A DNA stretch of 64,000 nt from Bacillus_CJ salitolerans. Lineage in GTDB: Bacteria > Bacillota > Bacilli > Bacillales > SA4. The translations under genes and the position numbers were made by a program. The DNA lies in contig NZ_JBHUEM010000003.1 in assembly GCF_042680805.1 (NCBI RefSeq), positions 558,001 through 622,000 of the forward strand, in the 5' to 3' direction. Of this stretch, positions 51,601-59,631 are shown in pieces; within the stretch, counting starts at the first letter, position 1, and every line of letters begins with the position of its first letter. The notes below the pieces were generated by a model that was not told the DNA's origin, did not search any database, and saw only the letters and a list, made by a program, of their open reading frames with translations.

Positions 51601-52955
51601 TCGGGGAAGAGTTCGTGTATAGAGCTGGAACAATAGGAACAGTCGCTGAGAAAACAGCCTATGGCTATGTGAAGGGATATGCCAATGATCATAACTTAAC
51701 AATTAGAAGTGCAGAAATTGATCGTTTAGTACAAGGTTGTACTGGTGTGAAAAGAACAACAGGTCAGCATCCTGGTGGAATAATTGTTGTACCTGACTAT
51801 ATGGATATATTCGATTTCTCGCCGATTCAATATCCTGCTGATGATTCATCTTCTGAATGGAAAACGACTCATTTTGATTTCCATTCAATCCATGATAATT
51901 TGTTAAAGTTAGATATTTTAGGACACGACGATCCTACGGTTATTCGTATGCTTCAAGATTTGAGTGGGATAGATCCCAAAACGATTCCAACTGATGACCC
52001 TGAAGTGATGAAAATTTTTGGAGGAACGGAATCATTAGGAGTCACACCAGAACAAATTATGTGTAAAACAGGAACATATGGAATTCCAGAGTTTGGGACA
52101 AGGTTTGTTCGTCAAATGTTGGAAGAGACAAAGCCGAATACATTTTCTGAGTTGGTCCAAATTTCAGGACTTTCTCACGGTACAGATGTTTGGCTTGGTA
52201 ATGCATCTGAACTAATAGCAAATGGTACATGTACACTTAGTGAAGTGATCGGTTGTCGTGATGATATTATGGTGTATCTAATTTATAAAGGTTTAGAACC
52301 TTCTTTGGCATTTAAAATAATGGAGAGTGTTCGTAAAGGAAAAGGTCTACCAGATGAGTGGATTGAAGAAATGAAAAACAACAACGTACCAGATTGGTAT
52401 ATTGATTCTTGCTTAAAGATTAAATATATGTTCCCAAAAGCCCATGCTGCAGCTTACGTTTTAATGGCTGTTAGAATAGCCTATTTCAAGGTCCATCATC
52501 CAATTCTTTACTACGCAGCATATTTTACAGTTCGTGCAGATGATTTTGATGTTGAGGCGATGGTAAGAGGTTCAAATGCACTACGAGCTAAAATTGAAGA
52601 AATCAATGCAAAAGGTCTGGAAGCATCAACAAAAGAAAAAAATCTACTAACAGTTTTGGAAATTGCTTTTGAAATGTGTGAACGTGGTTTTTCATTCCAA
52701 AAGGTTGACTTATACCGTTCTAGTGCTACTGAGTTTATAGTAGAAGGAAACACTTTAATCCCACCTTTTAACGCAATACCTGGACTCGGTACGAATGCTG
52801 CTATCAATATTGTAAAAGCTAGGGAACAAGGAGAATTTTTATCAAAAGAAGACCTTCAACAGCGAAGTAAAATTTCAAAGACGGTATTAGAATATTTAGA
52901 ATCACAAGGATGTTTAGAATCACTACCAGATCAAAACCAGCTTTCGCTATTTTAG
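48654..52955 (+). CDS. polC: DNA polymerase III alpha subunit, PolC type
   Basis: Gram-positive replicative polymerase with built-in proofreading. 1433 residues, close to the B. subtilis protein. N-terminal and OB domains (OB about 235-320), then the PHP domain (VELHLHSPMSQMDAV, ALTDHAVAQSFPEAY). The DEDD-type 3'-5' exonuclease is inserted from about residue 420 (FVVFDVETTGLSA, LVAHNASFDMGF, HRAIYDAEATGYLLL). A Cys4 zinc site follows near 907-945. The palm has the catalytic PDIDLNFSGEYQ (about 960). Ends with LSLF, a beta-clamp-binding-like tail (QLSLF). Confidence 0.99.
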   Translation: MTELSQEMKDRFQILVQQLKLTEEVQDYFEDAAIEKLTVHKQSGTWHFSFIWQKVIPSKIFELFSHQLVQAFSHIANVGFTIKTVDKTFTTEQIKDYWPICIDSLDQVSPMFLPLLKEQDPIIQGSKITIKTRNDAEAVSVKKKFGQVISMQYENMGFPPFQLETTVEYSAEEFERFVEQKEQEDRSKVLAAITEMQKKERETSSSEITGPVMIGYTIKEDPVSIQSIQEEERRVVIQGYVFDAETKELRSGRHLLTFKITDYTSSFLVKMFSRDKEDIPLLQSIKKGMWLKVRGGVQNDTFVRDLVMMANDIQEIQPVERQDNAPEDEKRVELHLHSPMSQMDAVTSVSKLIAQAKKWGHRAIALTDHAVAQSFPEAYSAGKKNGIKVLYGLEANLVDDGVPIAYNEQHRLLSTDTFVVFDVETTGLSAVYDTIIELAAVKVHDGQVIDRFEAFANPHHPLSATTIELTGITDDMVRDAPEVAEVVERFKNWIGDSVLVAHNASFDMGFLNVAYKKLGYQKAVNPVIDTLELARFLLPDMKNHRLNTLCKKFDIELTQHHRAIYDAEATGYLLLRLLKNAAEMGIEYHDQLNENMGKGNAYQRSRPYHMTILAKNEVGLKNLFKIVSISHMDYYYRVPRIPRSKLMKLREGLLIGSACDKGEVFEAMMQKSPEEVEDIAQFYDYIEVHPPEVYSHLIELDLVHSQNALLDIITNLVKLGEKLEKPVVATGNVHYLHPEDHIYRKILVSSQGGANPLNRHKLPKVHFRTTDEMLEAFSFLGTEKAKEIVVTNTNRIADSLEEIKPIKDDLYTPKIEGADEEIREMSYQMARSIYGENLPKIVEDRLEKELKSIIGHGFAVIYLISHKLVKKSLDDGYLVGSRGSVGSSLVATMTEITEVNPLPPHYVCPKCKHSHFFDDGSIGSGFDLPNKECPECGAQYKKDGHDIPFETFLGFKGDKVPDIDLNFSGEYQPRAHNYTKVLFGEEFVYRAGTIGTVAEKTAYGYVKGYANDHNLTIRSAEIDRLVQGCTGVKRTTGQHPGGIIVVPDYMDIFDFSPIQYPADDSSSEWKTTHFDFHSIHDNLLKLDILGHDDPTVIRMLQDLSGIDPKTIPTDDPEVMKIFGGTESLGVTPEQIMCKTGTYGIPEFGTRFVRQMLEETKPNTFSELVQISGLSHGTDVWLGNASELIANGTCTLSEVIGCRDDIMVYLIYKGLEPSLAFKIMESVRKGKGLPDEWIEEMKNNNVPDWYIDSCLKIKYMFPKAHAAAYVLMAVRIAYFKVHHPILYYAAYFTVRADDFDVEAMVRGSNALRAKIEEINAKGLEASTKEKNLLTVLEIAFEMCERGFSFQKVDLYRSSATEFIVEGNTLIPPFNAIPGLGTNAAINIVKAREQGEFLSKEDLQQRSKISKTVLEYLESQGCLESLPDQNQLSLF

Positions 52956-53029
52956 GATTCATACTTTAAGTATCTATGAGTAACTTTTCTATTGTTCTAA
53001 TTTGTATGACAATTAGAAGAGGATATCTT

Positions 53030-53065
53030 GAAGAGATAAAGGGATTGAGCAATCCAATTCTCTTC
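53030..53065 (+). terminator. Probable terminator after polC
   Basis: Two-tier stem: GAAGAG (53030-53035) with CTCTTC (53060-53065), and GGATT (53042-53046) with AATCC (53051-53055). The tail is only weakly T-rich. Confidence 0.5.
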
Positions 53066-53120
53066 TTCAGAGATTAGCATTGTCAAGGCTCAACGTGCGA
53101 ATCCACTTTTTTACTACAAT

Positions 53121-53149
53121 TTGCATATTATAGTTGATTATGTTATAGT
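53121..53149 (+). promoter_or_regulatory. SigA promoter of the rimP-nusA-infB operon
   Basis: TTGCAT (53121-53126), 17-nt spacer, TATAGT (53144-53149). Transcription would begin near 53156 and give a leader of about 350 nt before rimP. Confidence 0.65.
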
Positions 53150-53181
53150 TACTGTGGAAATGCTATGAATAAGGGCAAGGT

Positions 53182-53207
53182 AAAAGAGTGGGGGAACCCG
53201 CTCTTTT
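53182..53207 (+). terminator. Leader hairpin of the rimP operon (attenuator-like)
   Basis: 11-bp stem AAAAGAGTGGG (53182-53192) with CCCGCTCTTTT (53197-53207), one G-U pair and a 4-nt loop. The U-rich right arm is followed by GTATT. It lies about 30 nt downstream of the predicted transcription start, so it could terminate or modulate operon transcription. Confidence 0.6.
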
Positions 53208-53484
53208 GTATTACTATCCGAGTTTTCTACATAAAGTGAACTACATTAAGTGGGTATCACTGATTGTAATTGAGGCCCACATGATAGGGGTCACACAAAA
53301 GTTGCTACAGGATGTGGCGGTCTTAATCTGTGTTCTTATTATTTCAGGCTTTTACGGACAGTTAATCCCATTACGCTTTTTCTCACCTTTGATTGAACTA
53401 AGGTAAGAAATTACTGCCCGTTAAAGCGGGATAATGTCTTCGTAGAATCTCCCTGCTGTTAAAGCAGGGTATTTTCATCATGTG
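53208..53484 (+). mobile_element. Possible remnant of an IS200/IS605-type (TnpB) element end
   Basis: The gap polC-rimP (52956-53504, 549 nt) is the longest without a recognisable gene. After the leader hairpin it holds a CCACAT (about 53277) / ATGTGG (about 53313) dyad. Near its end are two GC hairpins with the same GTTAAAGC sequence: CCCG-ttaaag-CGGG (53417-53430) and CCCTGCT-gttaa-AGCAGGG (53451-53469), then TATTTTCA. Paired hairpins ending this way resemble right ends and guide-RNA scaffolds of IS605/TnpB elements. No transposase domain is left, so this is a tentative call from pattern memory. Confidence 0.35.
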
Positions 53485-53504
53485 ACTAGTGAAGGAGGGT
53501 ATGA

Positions 53505-53978
53505 ATGAGTAAAAAAGTAACGGATATTGTCGAGGAGCTAGTGACACCCATTTTGGAAGAACTAGAGTTAGAACTAGTTGATGTTGAGTATGTAAAAGAA
53601 GGAAAAGACTGGTTCTTGAGAGTATATATAGACTCAAATAATGGAATTGACATTGAGCAATGCGGTATAGTGAGTGAGAAGCTAAGCGAGAAGCTAGATG
53701 AGCTTGATCCTATTTCACACCTTTATTTCTTAGAGGTATCTTCTCCAGGAGCAGAGAGACCTTTAAAGAGAGCGAAAGATTTTGAAAAGTCGATTGGAAA
53801 ACAAGTATTTGTAAAAACGTATGAACCGATTGATGGGGAAAAGCAATTCGAGGGTGAGCTTACGAATTTCGATGGTGAAACAGTTACAATCACCTATATG
53901 GTGAAAGCCAGAAAGAAGGTTGCAACAATACCATATGAGAAAGTAGCCAGTGCCCGCCTTGCTGTCACATTTAACTAA
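53505..53978 (+). CDS. rimP: Ribosome maturation factor RimP
   Basis: 30S assembly factor (YlxS), 157 residues. The N-terminal domain has ELVDVEYVKEGKDWFLRVYIDSNNGIDIEQCGIVSEKLSEKLD, followed by the central LEVSSPGAERPLK motif and the C-terminal SH3-like domain. Start ATG 53505 follows GAAGGAGGGTATGA; the overlapping ATG at 53501 is out of frame. First gene of the nusA-infB operon. Confidence 0.97.
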   Translation: MSKKVTDIVEELVTPILEELELELVDVEYVKEGKDWFLRVYIDSNNGIDIEQCGIVSEKLSEKLDELDPISHLYFLEVSSPGAERPLKRAKDFEKSIGKQVFVKTYEPIDGEKQFEGELTNFDGETVTITYMVKARKKVATIPYEKVASARLAVTFN

Positions 53979-54031
53979 AAAAGCATAATCAATAGTCAAT
54001 TCTAAACATGGAAAAAGGGGGATCCAATTTA

Positions 54032-55150
54032 ATGAGTAGTGAATTATTAGATGCCCTGTTAATGCTTGAAAAAGAAAAGGGTATTAGCAAGGATATATTG
54101 CTAGACGCGATAGAAGCAGCACTTATTTCTGCTTATAAACGAAATTTTAATCAGGCGCAAAACGTAAGAGTAGATGTGAATCCTGAATTGGGAACAATGC
54201 GAGTTTTTGCTCGCAAAGATGTTGTAGATGACGTGTTTGATCCGAGATTAGAAATATCAGTTGAACAAGCGAAATCTATTAATCCTAATTATCAAGCGGG
54301 TGATGTACTTGAGCTTGAAGTTACACCTAAGGATTTTGGAAGAATTGCCGCACAAACTGCCAAGCAAGTTGTGACTCAGCGAGTTCGAGAAGCGGAGCGA
54401 GGAGTCATATATTCCGAATTTATCGACCGTGAAGAAGATATCATGACTGGTATCGTTCAACGTCAAGATGCTCGTTTTATCTATGTGAATTTAGGTAAAA
54501 TTGAAGCGTTGTTACCAGCTGCTGAACAAATGCCGAATGAATCGTATAAACCACATGACCGAATTAAGGTTTTTATCACAAAAGTAGAGAAAACCACAAA
54601 GGGGCCACAAATTTTTGTTTCTAGAACACATCCTGGACTTTTAAAGCGATTATTTGAACTTGAAGTTCCAGAGATTTATGACGGAACAGTTGAGATTAAA
54701 TCTGTTGCGAGAGAAGCTGGTGATCGTTCGAAAATCTCCGTTTATTCTGAGAATGAGGATTTGGATCCAGTTGGTTCTTGTGTTGGTCCTAAGGGACAAC
54801 GTGTACAGGCAATTGTGAATGAATTAAAAGGTGAAAAAATTGATATTGTTAAATGGTCCAAAGATCCAGTAGAATTTGTGGCTAATGCATTAAGTCCTTC
54901 ACAAGTGGAGGAAGTAAGAGTAAATGAAGAAGAGAAGGCGACGGTTGTGATTGTACCAGATAACCAGCTATCTCTTGCAATAGGTAAGCGTGGCCAAAAT
55001 GCCCGTCTAGCAGCAAAACTGACAGGCTGGAAAATTGATATTAAAAGCCATTCAGATGCAGAAAAACTAGGGCTTTTTAACAATCAGCCACTTTTCAATG
55101 ATAAAGAAGACTTTGAAGACGACGAACTGTCAACAGAAGAAATTGATTAA
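54032..55150 (+). CDS. nusA: Transcription termination/antitermination factor NusA
   Basis: Binds RNA polymerase and modulates pausing and intrinsic termination. 372 residues from ATG 54032 (MSSELLDALLMLEKEKGISKDILLDAIEAALISAYKRNFNQAQNVRVDVN), matching the Bacillus N terminus; the ATG at 54008 lies before the ribosome binding site. S1 domain about 135-200, KH1 (GDRSKISVYSENEDLDPVGSCVGPKGQRVQAI) and KH2 (DNQLSLAIGKRGQNARLAAKLTGWKIDI). Acidic tail, no extra AR repeats, as in Firmicutes. Confidence 0.98.
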   Translation: MSSELLDALLMLEKEKGISKDILLDAIEAALISAYKRNFNQAQNVRVDVNPELGTMRVFARKDVVDDVFDPRLEISVEQAKSINPNYQAGDVLELEVTPKDFGRIAAQTAKQVVTQRVREAERGVIYSEFIDREEDIMTGIVQRQDARFIYVNLGKIEALLPAAEQMPNESYKPHDRIKVFITKVEKTTKGPQIFVSRTHPGLLKRLFELEVPEIYDGTVEIKSVAREAGDRSKISVYSENEDLDPVGSCVGPKGQRVQAIVNELKGEKIDIVKWSKDPVEFVANALSPSQVEEVRVNEEEKATVVIVPDNQLSLAIGKRGQNARLAAKLTGWKIDIKSHSDAEKLGLFNNQPLFNDKEDFEDDELSTEEID

Positions 55151-55163
55151 GAGGTGAGTGACA

Positions 55164-55433
55164 GTGAGCAATCGAAAAGTCCCACAGCGGAAGTGTGTCG
55201 TCACTCAAGAAATGATGGATAAAAAAGAGCTTATACGTATTGTTCGATCAAAAGAGGGAGAAGTTTCCATTGATTTAACAGGTAAAAAGTCTGGGCGCGG
55301 TGCTTATTTAAGTAAGAATAAGGATGTTATTTTACAGGCAAAGAAGAAAAACGTGCTCGCAAATCATTTAAAGGCTCAAATAAGTGACTCACTTTACGAC
55401 GAACTACTCTCTCTTGTTGAGAAAGAGGGATAA
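55164..55433 (+). CDS. ylxR: YlxR family RNA-binding protein
   Basis: 89 residues from GTG 55164, 7 nt after GAGGTG; an in-frame GTG at 55158 is less well spaced. RKVPQRKCVVTQEMMDKKELIRIVRSKEGEVSIDLTGKKSGRGAYLSKNKD is the DUF448/YlxR signature, with its GRGAY loop. The B. subtilis protein has been linked to RNase P modulation. Conserved position between nusA and ylxQ. Confidence 0.95.
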   Translation: MSNRKVPQRKCVVTQEMMDKKELIRIVRSKEGEVSIDLTGKKSGRGAYLSKNKDVILQAKKKNVLANHLKAQISDSLYDELLSLVEKEG

Positions 55434-55439
55434 TATGAT

Positions 55440-55745
55440 ATGAATGAGCAGCCATGGAAATCTCTTCTTGGTTTAGCAGCCAGGGCGAGGAAGATTGTTT
55501 CAGGTGAAGAGTTAGTCGTAAAGGGAATTCAAAGAAAAACGGTGAAACTTGTGCTTTTATCGAAGGATGCTTCAGGCAATACGGAAAAAAAGATTACAGA
55601 TAAATGCTCTTATTATCGTATTCCACTTCGCTTAGTAGAAAACCGTGATGAGTTAGGTCAAGCAATTGGAAAAGACGCAAGGGTCGTAATAGGAGTAATG
55701 GATGAGGGATTTGCCAACAAGCTAAACACATTGCTCGAGGAATAA
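55440..55745 (+). CDS. ylxQ: YlxQ, ribosomal protein L7Ae family
   Basis: 101 residues of the L7Ae/L30e kink-turn RNA-binding fold: LLGLAARARKIVSGEELVVKGIQRKTVKLVLLSKDASGNTEKKITDKCSYYRIPL. Its role in Bacillus is not clear to me; the position between ylxR and infB is conserved and points to RNA or ribosome function. The start codon is preceded by AAAGAGGGATAAT. Confidence 0.95.
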   Translation: MNEQPWKSLLGLAARARKIVSGEELVVKGIQRKTVKLVLLSKDASGNTEKKITDKCSYYRIPLRLVENRDELGQAIGKDARVVIGVMDEGFANKLNTLLEE

Positions 55746-55761
55746 ATTCGGGGGTGAACGT

Positions 55762-57936
55762 ATGAGTAAAGTGCGTGTATATGAATATGCAAAAAAACAG
55801 AACATTACAAGTAAAGAAGTGATTAACATATTAAAAGAATTAAATGTAGAAGTAACCAACCATATGTCTACAATTGAGGACGAAGTAGTCGAGAAATTAG
55901 ACAGCCGATTCTCAAAAAAAGTGGGAAAAGCTGAAACCACAGCTATACAGAATAACGAAACTAAACAGGAAAAGACCGAAACTGATCAGCCAAAAGTAAA
56001 GAGTAAAGCTTATGAAACGGATGAAGATGAGGAAGAAATTGAAGTTCCTCGTAAGAAAAAAGGTGCAAATAAACGGAAAGAAAAAGATAATAAGAAGTCT
56101 AACCAACAGGAGCAAGCTGCATTGCAAAAAAATCGAAATAAAAAACATGGCAAACATAACCCAACACAAAAAGTAACAGAACTACCAGAAAAGATCACAT
56201 TTGAAGGAACACTAACAGTGGCTGAATTAGCTGCAAAGCTTGGTAAGGAACCTTCTGAGCTAATAAAGAAACTATTCCTTCTAGGTACAATGGCTACAAT
56301 TAACCAAGATCTTGATAAAGATACGATTGAACTTCTAGCAGGTGATTATGGTGTAGAAGTTGAGGAACTTATAACATATGAAAAAACAGAGTTTGAAGGA
56401 TATGAAATTGAAGATAAACCAGAAAACTTAGAGGAGCGTCCTCCAGTCGTTACAATCATGGGACATGTTGACCACGGGAAAACAACTTTATTAGATTCTA
56501 TTCGAAACACAAAGGTTACAGAAGGTGAAGCGGGTGGAATCACTCAGCATATTGGGGCTTATCAAGTAGTAGTAAATGAAAAGAAAATTACATTTTTAGA
56601 TACACCGGGTCACGCTGCCTTTACAACAATGCGGGCTCGTGGTGCTCAGATTACAGATATTACGATTCTGGTTGTGGCAGCTGATGATGGTGTAATGCCA
56701 CAAACGGTCGAGGCAATCAATCATGCGAAAGCTGCTGAAGTACCGATTATTGTTGCAGTAAATAAAATTGATAAACCTTCTGCAAATCCAGATCGTGTCA
56801 TGCAAGAGCTTACAGAACATGGTTTAGTACCTGAGGCGTGGGGCGGAGATACGATTTTCGTACCAGTTTCAGCGTTAAGCGGTGAAGGTATTGATGATCT
56901 ACTCGAGATGATTGTTCTTGTAAGTGAAGTAGAAGAGTGGAAAGCAAACCCAAAACGTTTTGCAACAGGAACTGTGATTGAAGCACAGCTTGATAAAGGT
57001 CGTGGATCAGTTGCAACCCTTTTAGTGCAGAATGGGACATTACGTGTTGGAGATCCAATCGTAGTTGGAAGTGCCCATGGGCGGGTTCGTGCAATGGTGA
57101 ATGATATTGGCAGACGCGTAAAGGAAGCAGGTCCTTCCACGCCTGTTGAGATTACTGGTTTAAATGATGTTCCTCAAGCTGGGGACCAATTCATGGTATT
57201 TGCTGATGAAAAAATGGCACGCTCTGTCGGTGAAGCACGTGCACAAAAGCAACTCGCTGCCCAGCGTAGCGAAGGAGCTAAATTAAGCTTAGAGGATTTA
57301 TTTGAACAAATTAAACAAGGTGATATTAAAGACATTAACATCATTGTAAAAGGTGATGTTCAAGGTTCAGTTGAAGCTCTTTCTGCATCTCTTTTGAAGA
57401 TAGACGTTGAAGGAGTAAGAGTCAAGATCATTCACACTGGTGTTGGAGCAATTACAGAATCTGATATCATCCTTGCATCTGCTTCTAATGCAATTGTAGT
57501 TGGTTTCAATGTCCGCCCAGACGTTAATGCAAAACGCACAGCAGAGGCTGAAGATGTTGATATTCGTCTTCACAGAATAATTTATAATGTAATTGATGAA
57601 ATAGAATCGGCGATGAAGGGAATGCTAGATCCTGAGTACGAAGAAAAAGTTATCGGTCAAGCAGAAGTTCGTACTACCTTCAAAGTATCGAAAGTCGGTA
57701 CAATCGCAGGAAGCTATGTAACGGATGGGAAAATTACACGTGATAGTGGCGTGCGTGTCATTCGTGATGGAATTGTTATTTTTGAAGGTCAACTTGATAC
57801 GTTAAAGCGATTCAAGGATGATGTAAAGGAAGTAGCACAAGGATATGAGTGCGGTATTACAATAGAGAAATTCAATGATATTAAAGAAGGCGATGTTATT
57901 GAAGCCTATGTTATGCAGGAAATCGCTAGAAAATGA
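55762..57936 (+). CDS. infB: Translation initiation factor IF-2
   Basis: GTPase that brings initiator tRNA to the 30S subunit. 724 residues: an N-terminal IF2N module (VRVYEYAKKQNITSKEVINILKELNVEVTNHMST), a charged linker (about 50-140) and a second IF2N module. The G domain has MGHVDHGKTTLLDSIR (about residues 232-247), DTPGHAAF and NKIDKPSANP. Domains II to IV end in the tRNA-binding C2 domain (KVGTIAGSYVTDGKITRDSGVRVIRDG). Alternative internal starts, known for IF-2, were not resolved. It overlaps ylxP by 4 nt. Confidence 0.98.
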   Translation: MSKVRVYEYAKKQNITSKEVINILKELNVEVTNHMSTIEDEVVEKLDSRFSKKVGKAETTAIQNNETKQEKTETDQPKVKSKAYETDEDEEEIEVPRKKKGANKRKEKDNKKSNQQEQAALQKNRNKKHGKHNPTQKVTELPEKITFEGTLTVAELAAKLGKEPSELIKKLFLLGTMATINQDLDKDTIELLAGDYGVEVEELITYEKTEFEGYEIEDKPENLEERPPVVTIMGHVDHGKTTLLDSIRNTKVTEGEAGGITQHIGAYQVVVNEKKITFLDTPGHAAFTTMRARGAQITDITILVVAADDGVMPQTVEAINHAKAAEVPIIVAVNKIDKPSANPDRVMQELTEHGLVPEAWGGDTIFVPVSALSGEGIDDLLEMIVLVSEVEEWKANPKRFATGTVIEAQLDKGRGSVATLLVQNGTLRVGDPIVVGSAHGRVRAMVNDIGRRVKEAGPSTPVEITGLNDVPQAGDQFMVFADEKMARSVGEARAQKQLAAQRSEGAKLSLEDLFEQIKQGDIKDINIIVKGDVQGSVEALSASLLKIDVEGVRVKIIHTGVGAITESDIILASASNAIVVGFNVRPDVNAKRTAEAEDVDIRLHRIIYNVIDEIESAMKGMLDPEYEEKVIGQAEVRTTFKVSKVGTIAGSYVTDGKITRDSGVRVIRDGIVIFEGQLDTLKRFKDDVKEVAQGYECGITIEKFNDIKEGDVIEAYVMQEIARK

Positions 57937-58211
57937 TTGGATTTGTTCAATGTGAATGCATCATTTATGATGCTGGGTCACTAAAGGAAAAACGTGCGGT
58001 TTTGCAACGGATTATGTCAAGAATAAAGCAGAAATTTAATGTTTCTGTATCAGAAATTGATCATCACGATGTTTGGCAACGGACAACTATAGGAATTGTT
58101 GCCATCACAACATCCAAGCATACGACAGAACGAGAGTTGCAAAATGCGCTGAATCTTATTGATTCTTTTCCTGAGATAGAAAGGGCTATTACTAGCTTTG
58201 AATGGTATTAA
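57933..58211 (+). CDS. ylxP: YlxP, DUF503 family protein
   Basis: 92 residues with the DUF503 pattern: CECIIYDAGSLKEKRAVLQRIMSRIKQKFNVSVSEIDHHDVWQRTTIGIVAI. The start overlaps the infB stop (ATGA), so the two are translationally coupled. Function unknown; association with ribosome assembly is inferred from its fixed place between infB and rbfA. Confidence 0.95.
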   Translation: MIGFVQCECIIYDAGSLKEKRAVLQRIMSRIKQKFNVSVSEIDHHDVWQRTTIGIVAITTSKHTTERELQNALNLIDSFPEIERAITSFEWY

Positions 58212-58225
58212 GACGAGGTGATCGT

Positions 58226-58585
58226 ATGAGTTTACGTGCAACTCGAGTCGGGGAGCAAATGAAAAAAGAGCTAGGCGAGATAATTGGTCGAAAAATTAAA
58301 GATCCTCGCATTGGCTTTGTCACAGTAACAGATGTTGAAGTAACAGGTGATTTACAACAGGCAAAAGTGTTTATCTCTGTCCTAGGAGATGACGAACAAA
58401 GGCAAAACACGCTAAAGGGTTTAGCGAAAGCAAAAGGGTTTATAAGATCAGAAATTGGTCAGCGTATAAGATTGCGTAAAACTCCTGAAATAACGTTTGA
58501 ATTTGACGAGTCTGTTGACTATGGAAATCGAATAGAGTCTTTACTGGCCGATTTAAACAAAAATACTAAGCATGATGACGCATAA
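58226..58585 (+). CDS. rbfA: 30S ribosome-binding factor RbfA
   Basis: Late 30S maturation and cold-adaptation factor; binds near the 16S 5' helix. 119 residues from ATG 58226, preceded by GACGAGGTGATCGT; an in-frame start at 58202 overlaps ylxP and is rejected. KH-type fold: LRATRVGEQMKKELGEIIGRKIKDPRIGFVTVTDVEVTGDLQQAKVFISVLG, ending IESLLADLNKN. Confidence 0.97.
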   Translation: MSLRATRVGEQMKKELGEIIGRKIKDPRIGFVTVTDVEVTGDLQQAKVFISVLGDDEQRQNTLKGLAKAKGFIRSEIGQRIRLRKTPEITFEFDESVDYGNRIESLLADLNKNTKHDDA

Positions 58586-58636
58586 GCTTTTGTAGCGGAG
58601 ATGAAAGGCTTTTACCCTATTCTTCACCCATTGATT

Positions 58637-58664
58637 AAGGATAGACTTTATGTCTATCCTTTTA
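58637..58664 (+). terminator. Terminator between rbfA and truB
   Basis: Perfect 10-bp stem AAGGATAGAC (58637-58646) with GTCTATCCTT (58652-58661), 5-nt loop, short T tail. It separates or attenuates truB-ribF relative to the nusA-infB operon. Confidence 0.8.
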
Positions 58665-58692
58665 TTGCTATAAAGCTGTTTGGAGGGTAAAA

Positions 58693-59601
58693 ATGGACGG
58701 AATATTATTATTACATAAACCAAAAGGATTAACTTCCCATGACTGTGTCTTTAAAGTCAGAAAACTATTAAAAACTAAGAAGGTTGGTCACACTGGAACG
58801 CTGGATCCTGACGTAACAGGAGTTCTGCCTATATGTATTGGTAGAGCAACTAAAATTGCAGAATATGTTACAGGTACAAGTAAAACGTATATCGGTGAAG
58901 TAACCATTGGTTATTCCACCATTACAGAGGATTCATCAGGGGAAATCGTTCAAAAAAAGGAAGTAGATAGAACGATCACTAGAAGCGAAATAGAAGAAGT
59001 ACTTCAAGGCTTGATGGGCAAGCAGCTTCAAACACCACCCATGTATTCAGCTGTAAAGGTAAACGGTAAACGCTTATATGAGTATGCTAGGAAAGGAATG
59101 GAGATAGAACGTCCGACTAGGGAGATTACCATACATGATTTACAGCTTTTAGATGATAGAAGTGTTTTTGAGGGAGAAACGATATCCTTTCAATTTAAAG
59201 TAACATGTAGTAAAGGGACTTATGTACGTACACTCGCTGTTACAATTGGAGAGAAGCTTGGTTTTCCTGCCCATATGTCACATCTTATACGCACTGCATC
59301 GGGAGGCTTTCAAATTGAAGAGTGTATTACCTTTGAAGAAATAGAAAAGGTGCTTGAGCTTGGTCAAATTCAATCCATTCTCATCCCACTGGAGCGTGCG
59401 CTTGCACATTTGCCTAACTTACAAATAGATGATAAAGTAGCAATGAAAGTTCGAAATGGAGCAGTCTTAGAAGCTGTTGAACTCCTAAATAACGCACCAT
59501 TTATTGTATTGTTAGATGAAAGCCATAGGGCACTGGCAATATATGAGAAACATCCTAGTAAACCTGGATTAATGAAACCAATGAAAGTGTTACGTAATTA
59601 G
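58693..59601 (+). CDS. truB: tRNA pseudouridine synthase B
   Basis: Makes pseudouridine 55 in the T loop of most tRNAs. 302 residues. The catalytic Asp38 is in HTGTLDPDVTGVLPICIG. Other motifs are GILLLHKPKGLTSHD at the N terminus, PPMYSAVKVNGKRLYEYAR, and CSKGTYVRTLAVTIGEKLG. The C-terminal PUA-like domain is short. Ribosome binding site TTTGGAGGGTAAAA. Confidence 0.98.
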   Translation: MDGILLLHKPKGLTSHDCVFKVRKLLKTKKVGHTGTLDPDVTGVLPICIGRATKIAEYVTGTSKTYIGEVTIGYSTITEDSSGEIVQKKEVDRTITRSEIEEVLQGLMGKQLQTPPMYSAVKVNGKRLYEYARKGMEIERPTREITIHDLQLLDDRSVFEGETISFQFKVTCSKGTYVRTLAVTIGEKLGFPAHMSHLIRTASGGFQIEECITFEEIEKVLELGQIQSILIPLERALAHLPNLQIDDKVAMKVRNGAVLEAVELLNNAPFIVLLDESHRALAIYEKHPSKPGLMKPMKVLRN

Positions 59602-59631
59602 GGGAATATGTTAGAAATAAGGTGATAAAAA

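Noticed and set aside
53188..53406. 72-codon open frame in the polC-rimP gap (GTG start), hydrophobic product
   Set aside because: It begins inside the leader hairpin stem, has no ribosome binding site and matches no family I recognise; more likely leader or decayed element sequence.
56721..57140. 139-codon minus-strand open frame inside infB
   Set aside because: Shadow of the IF-2 G domain; no independent support.
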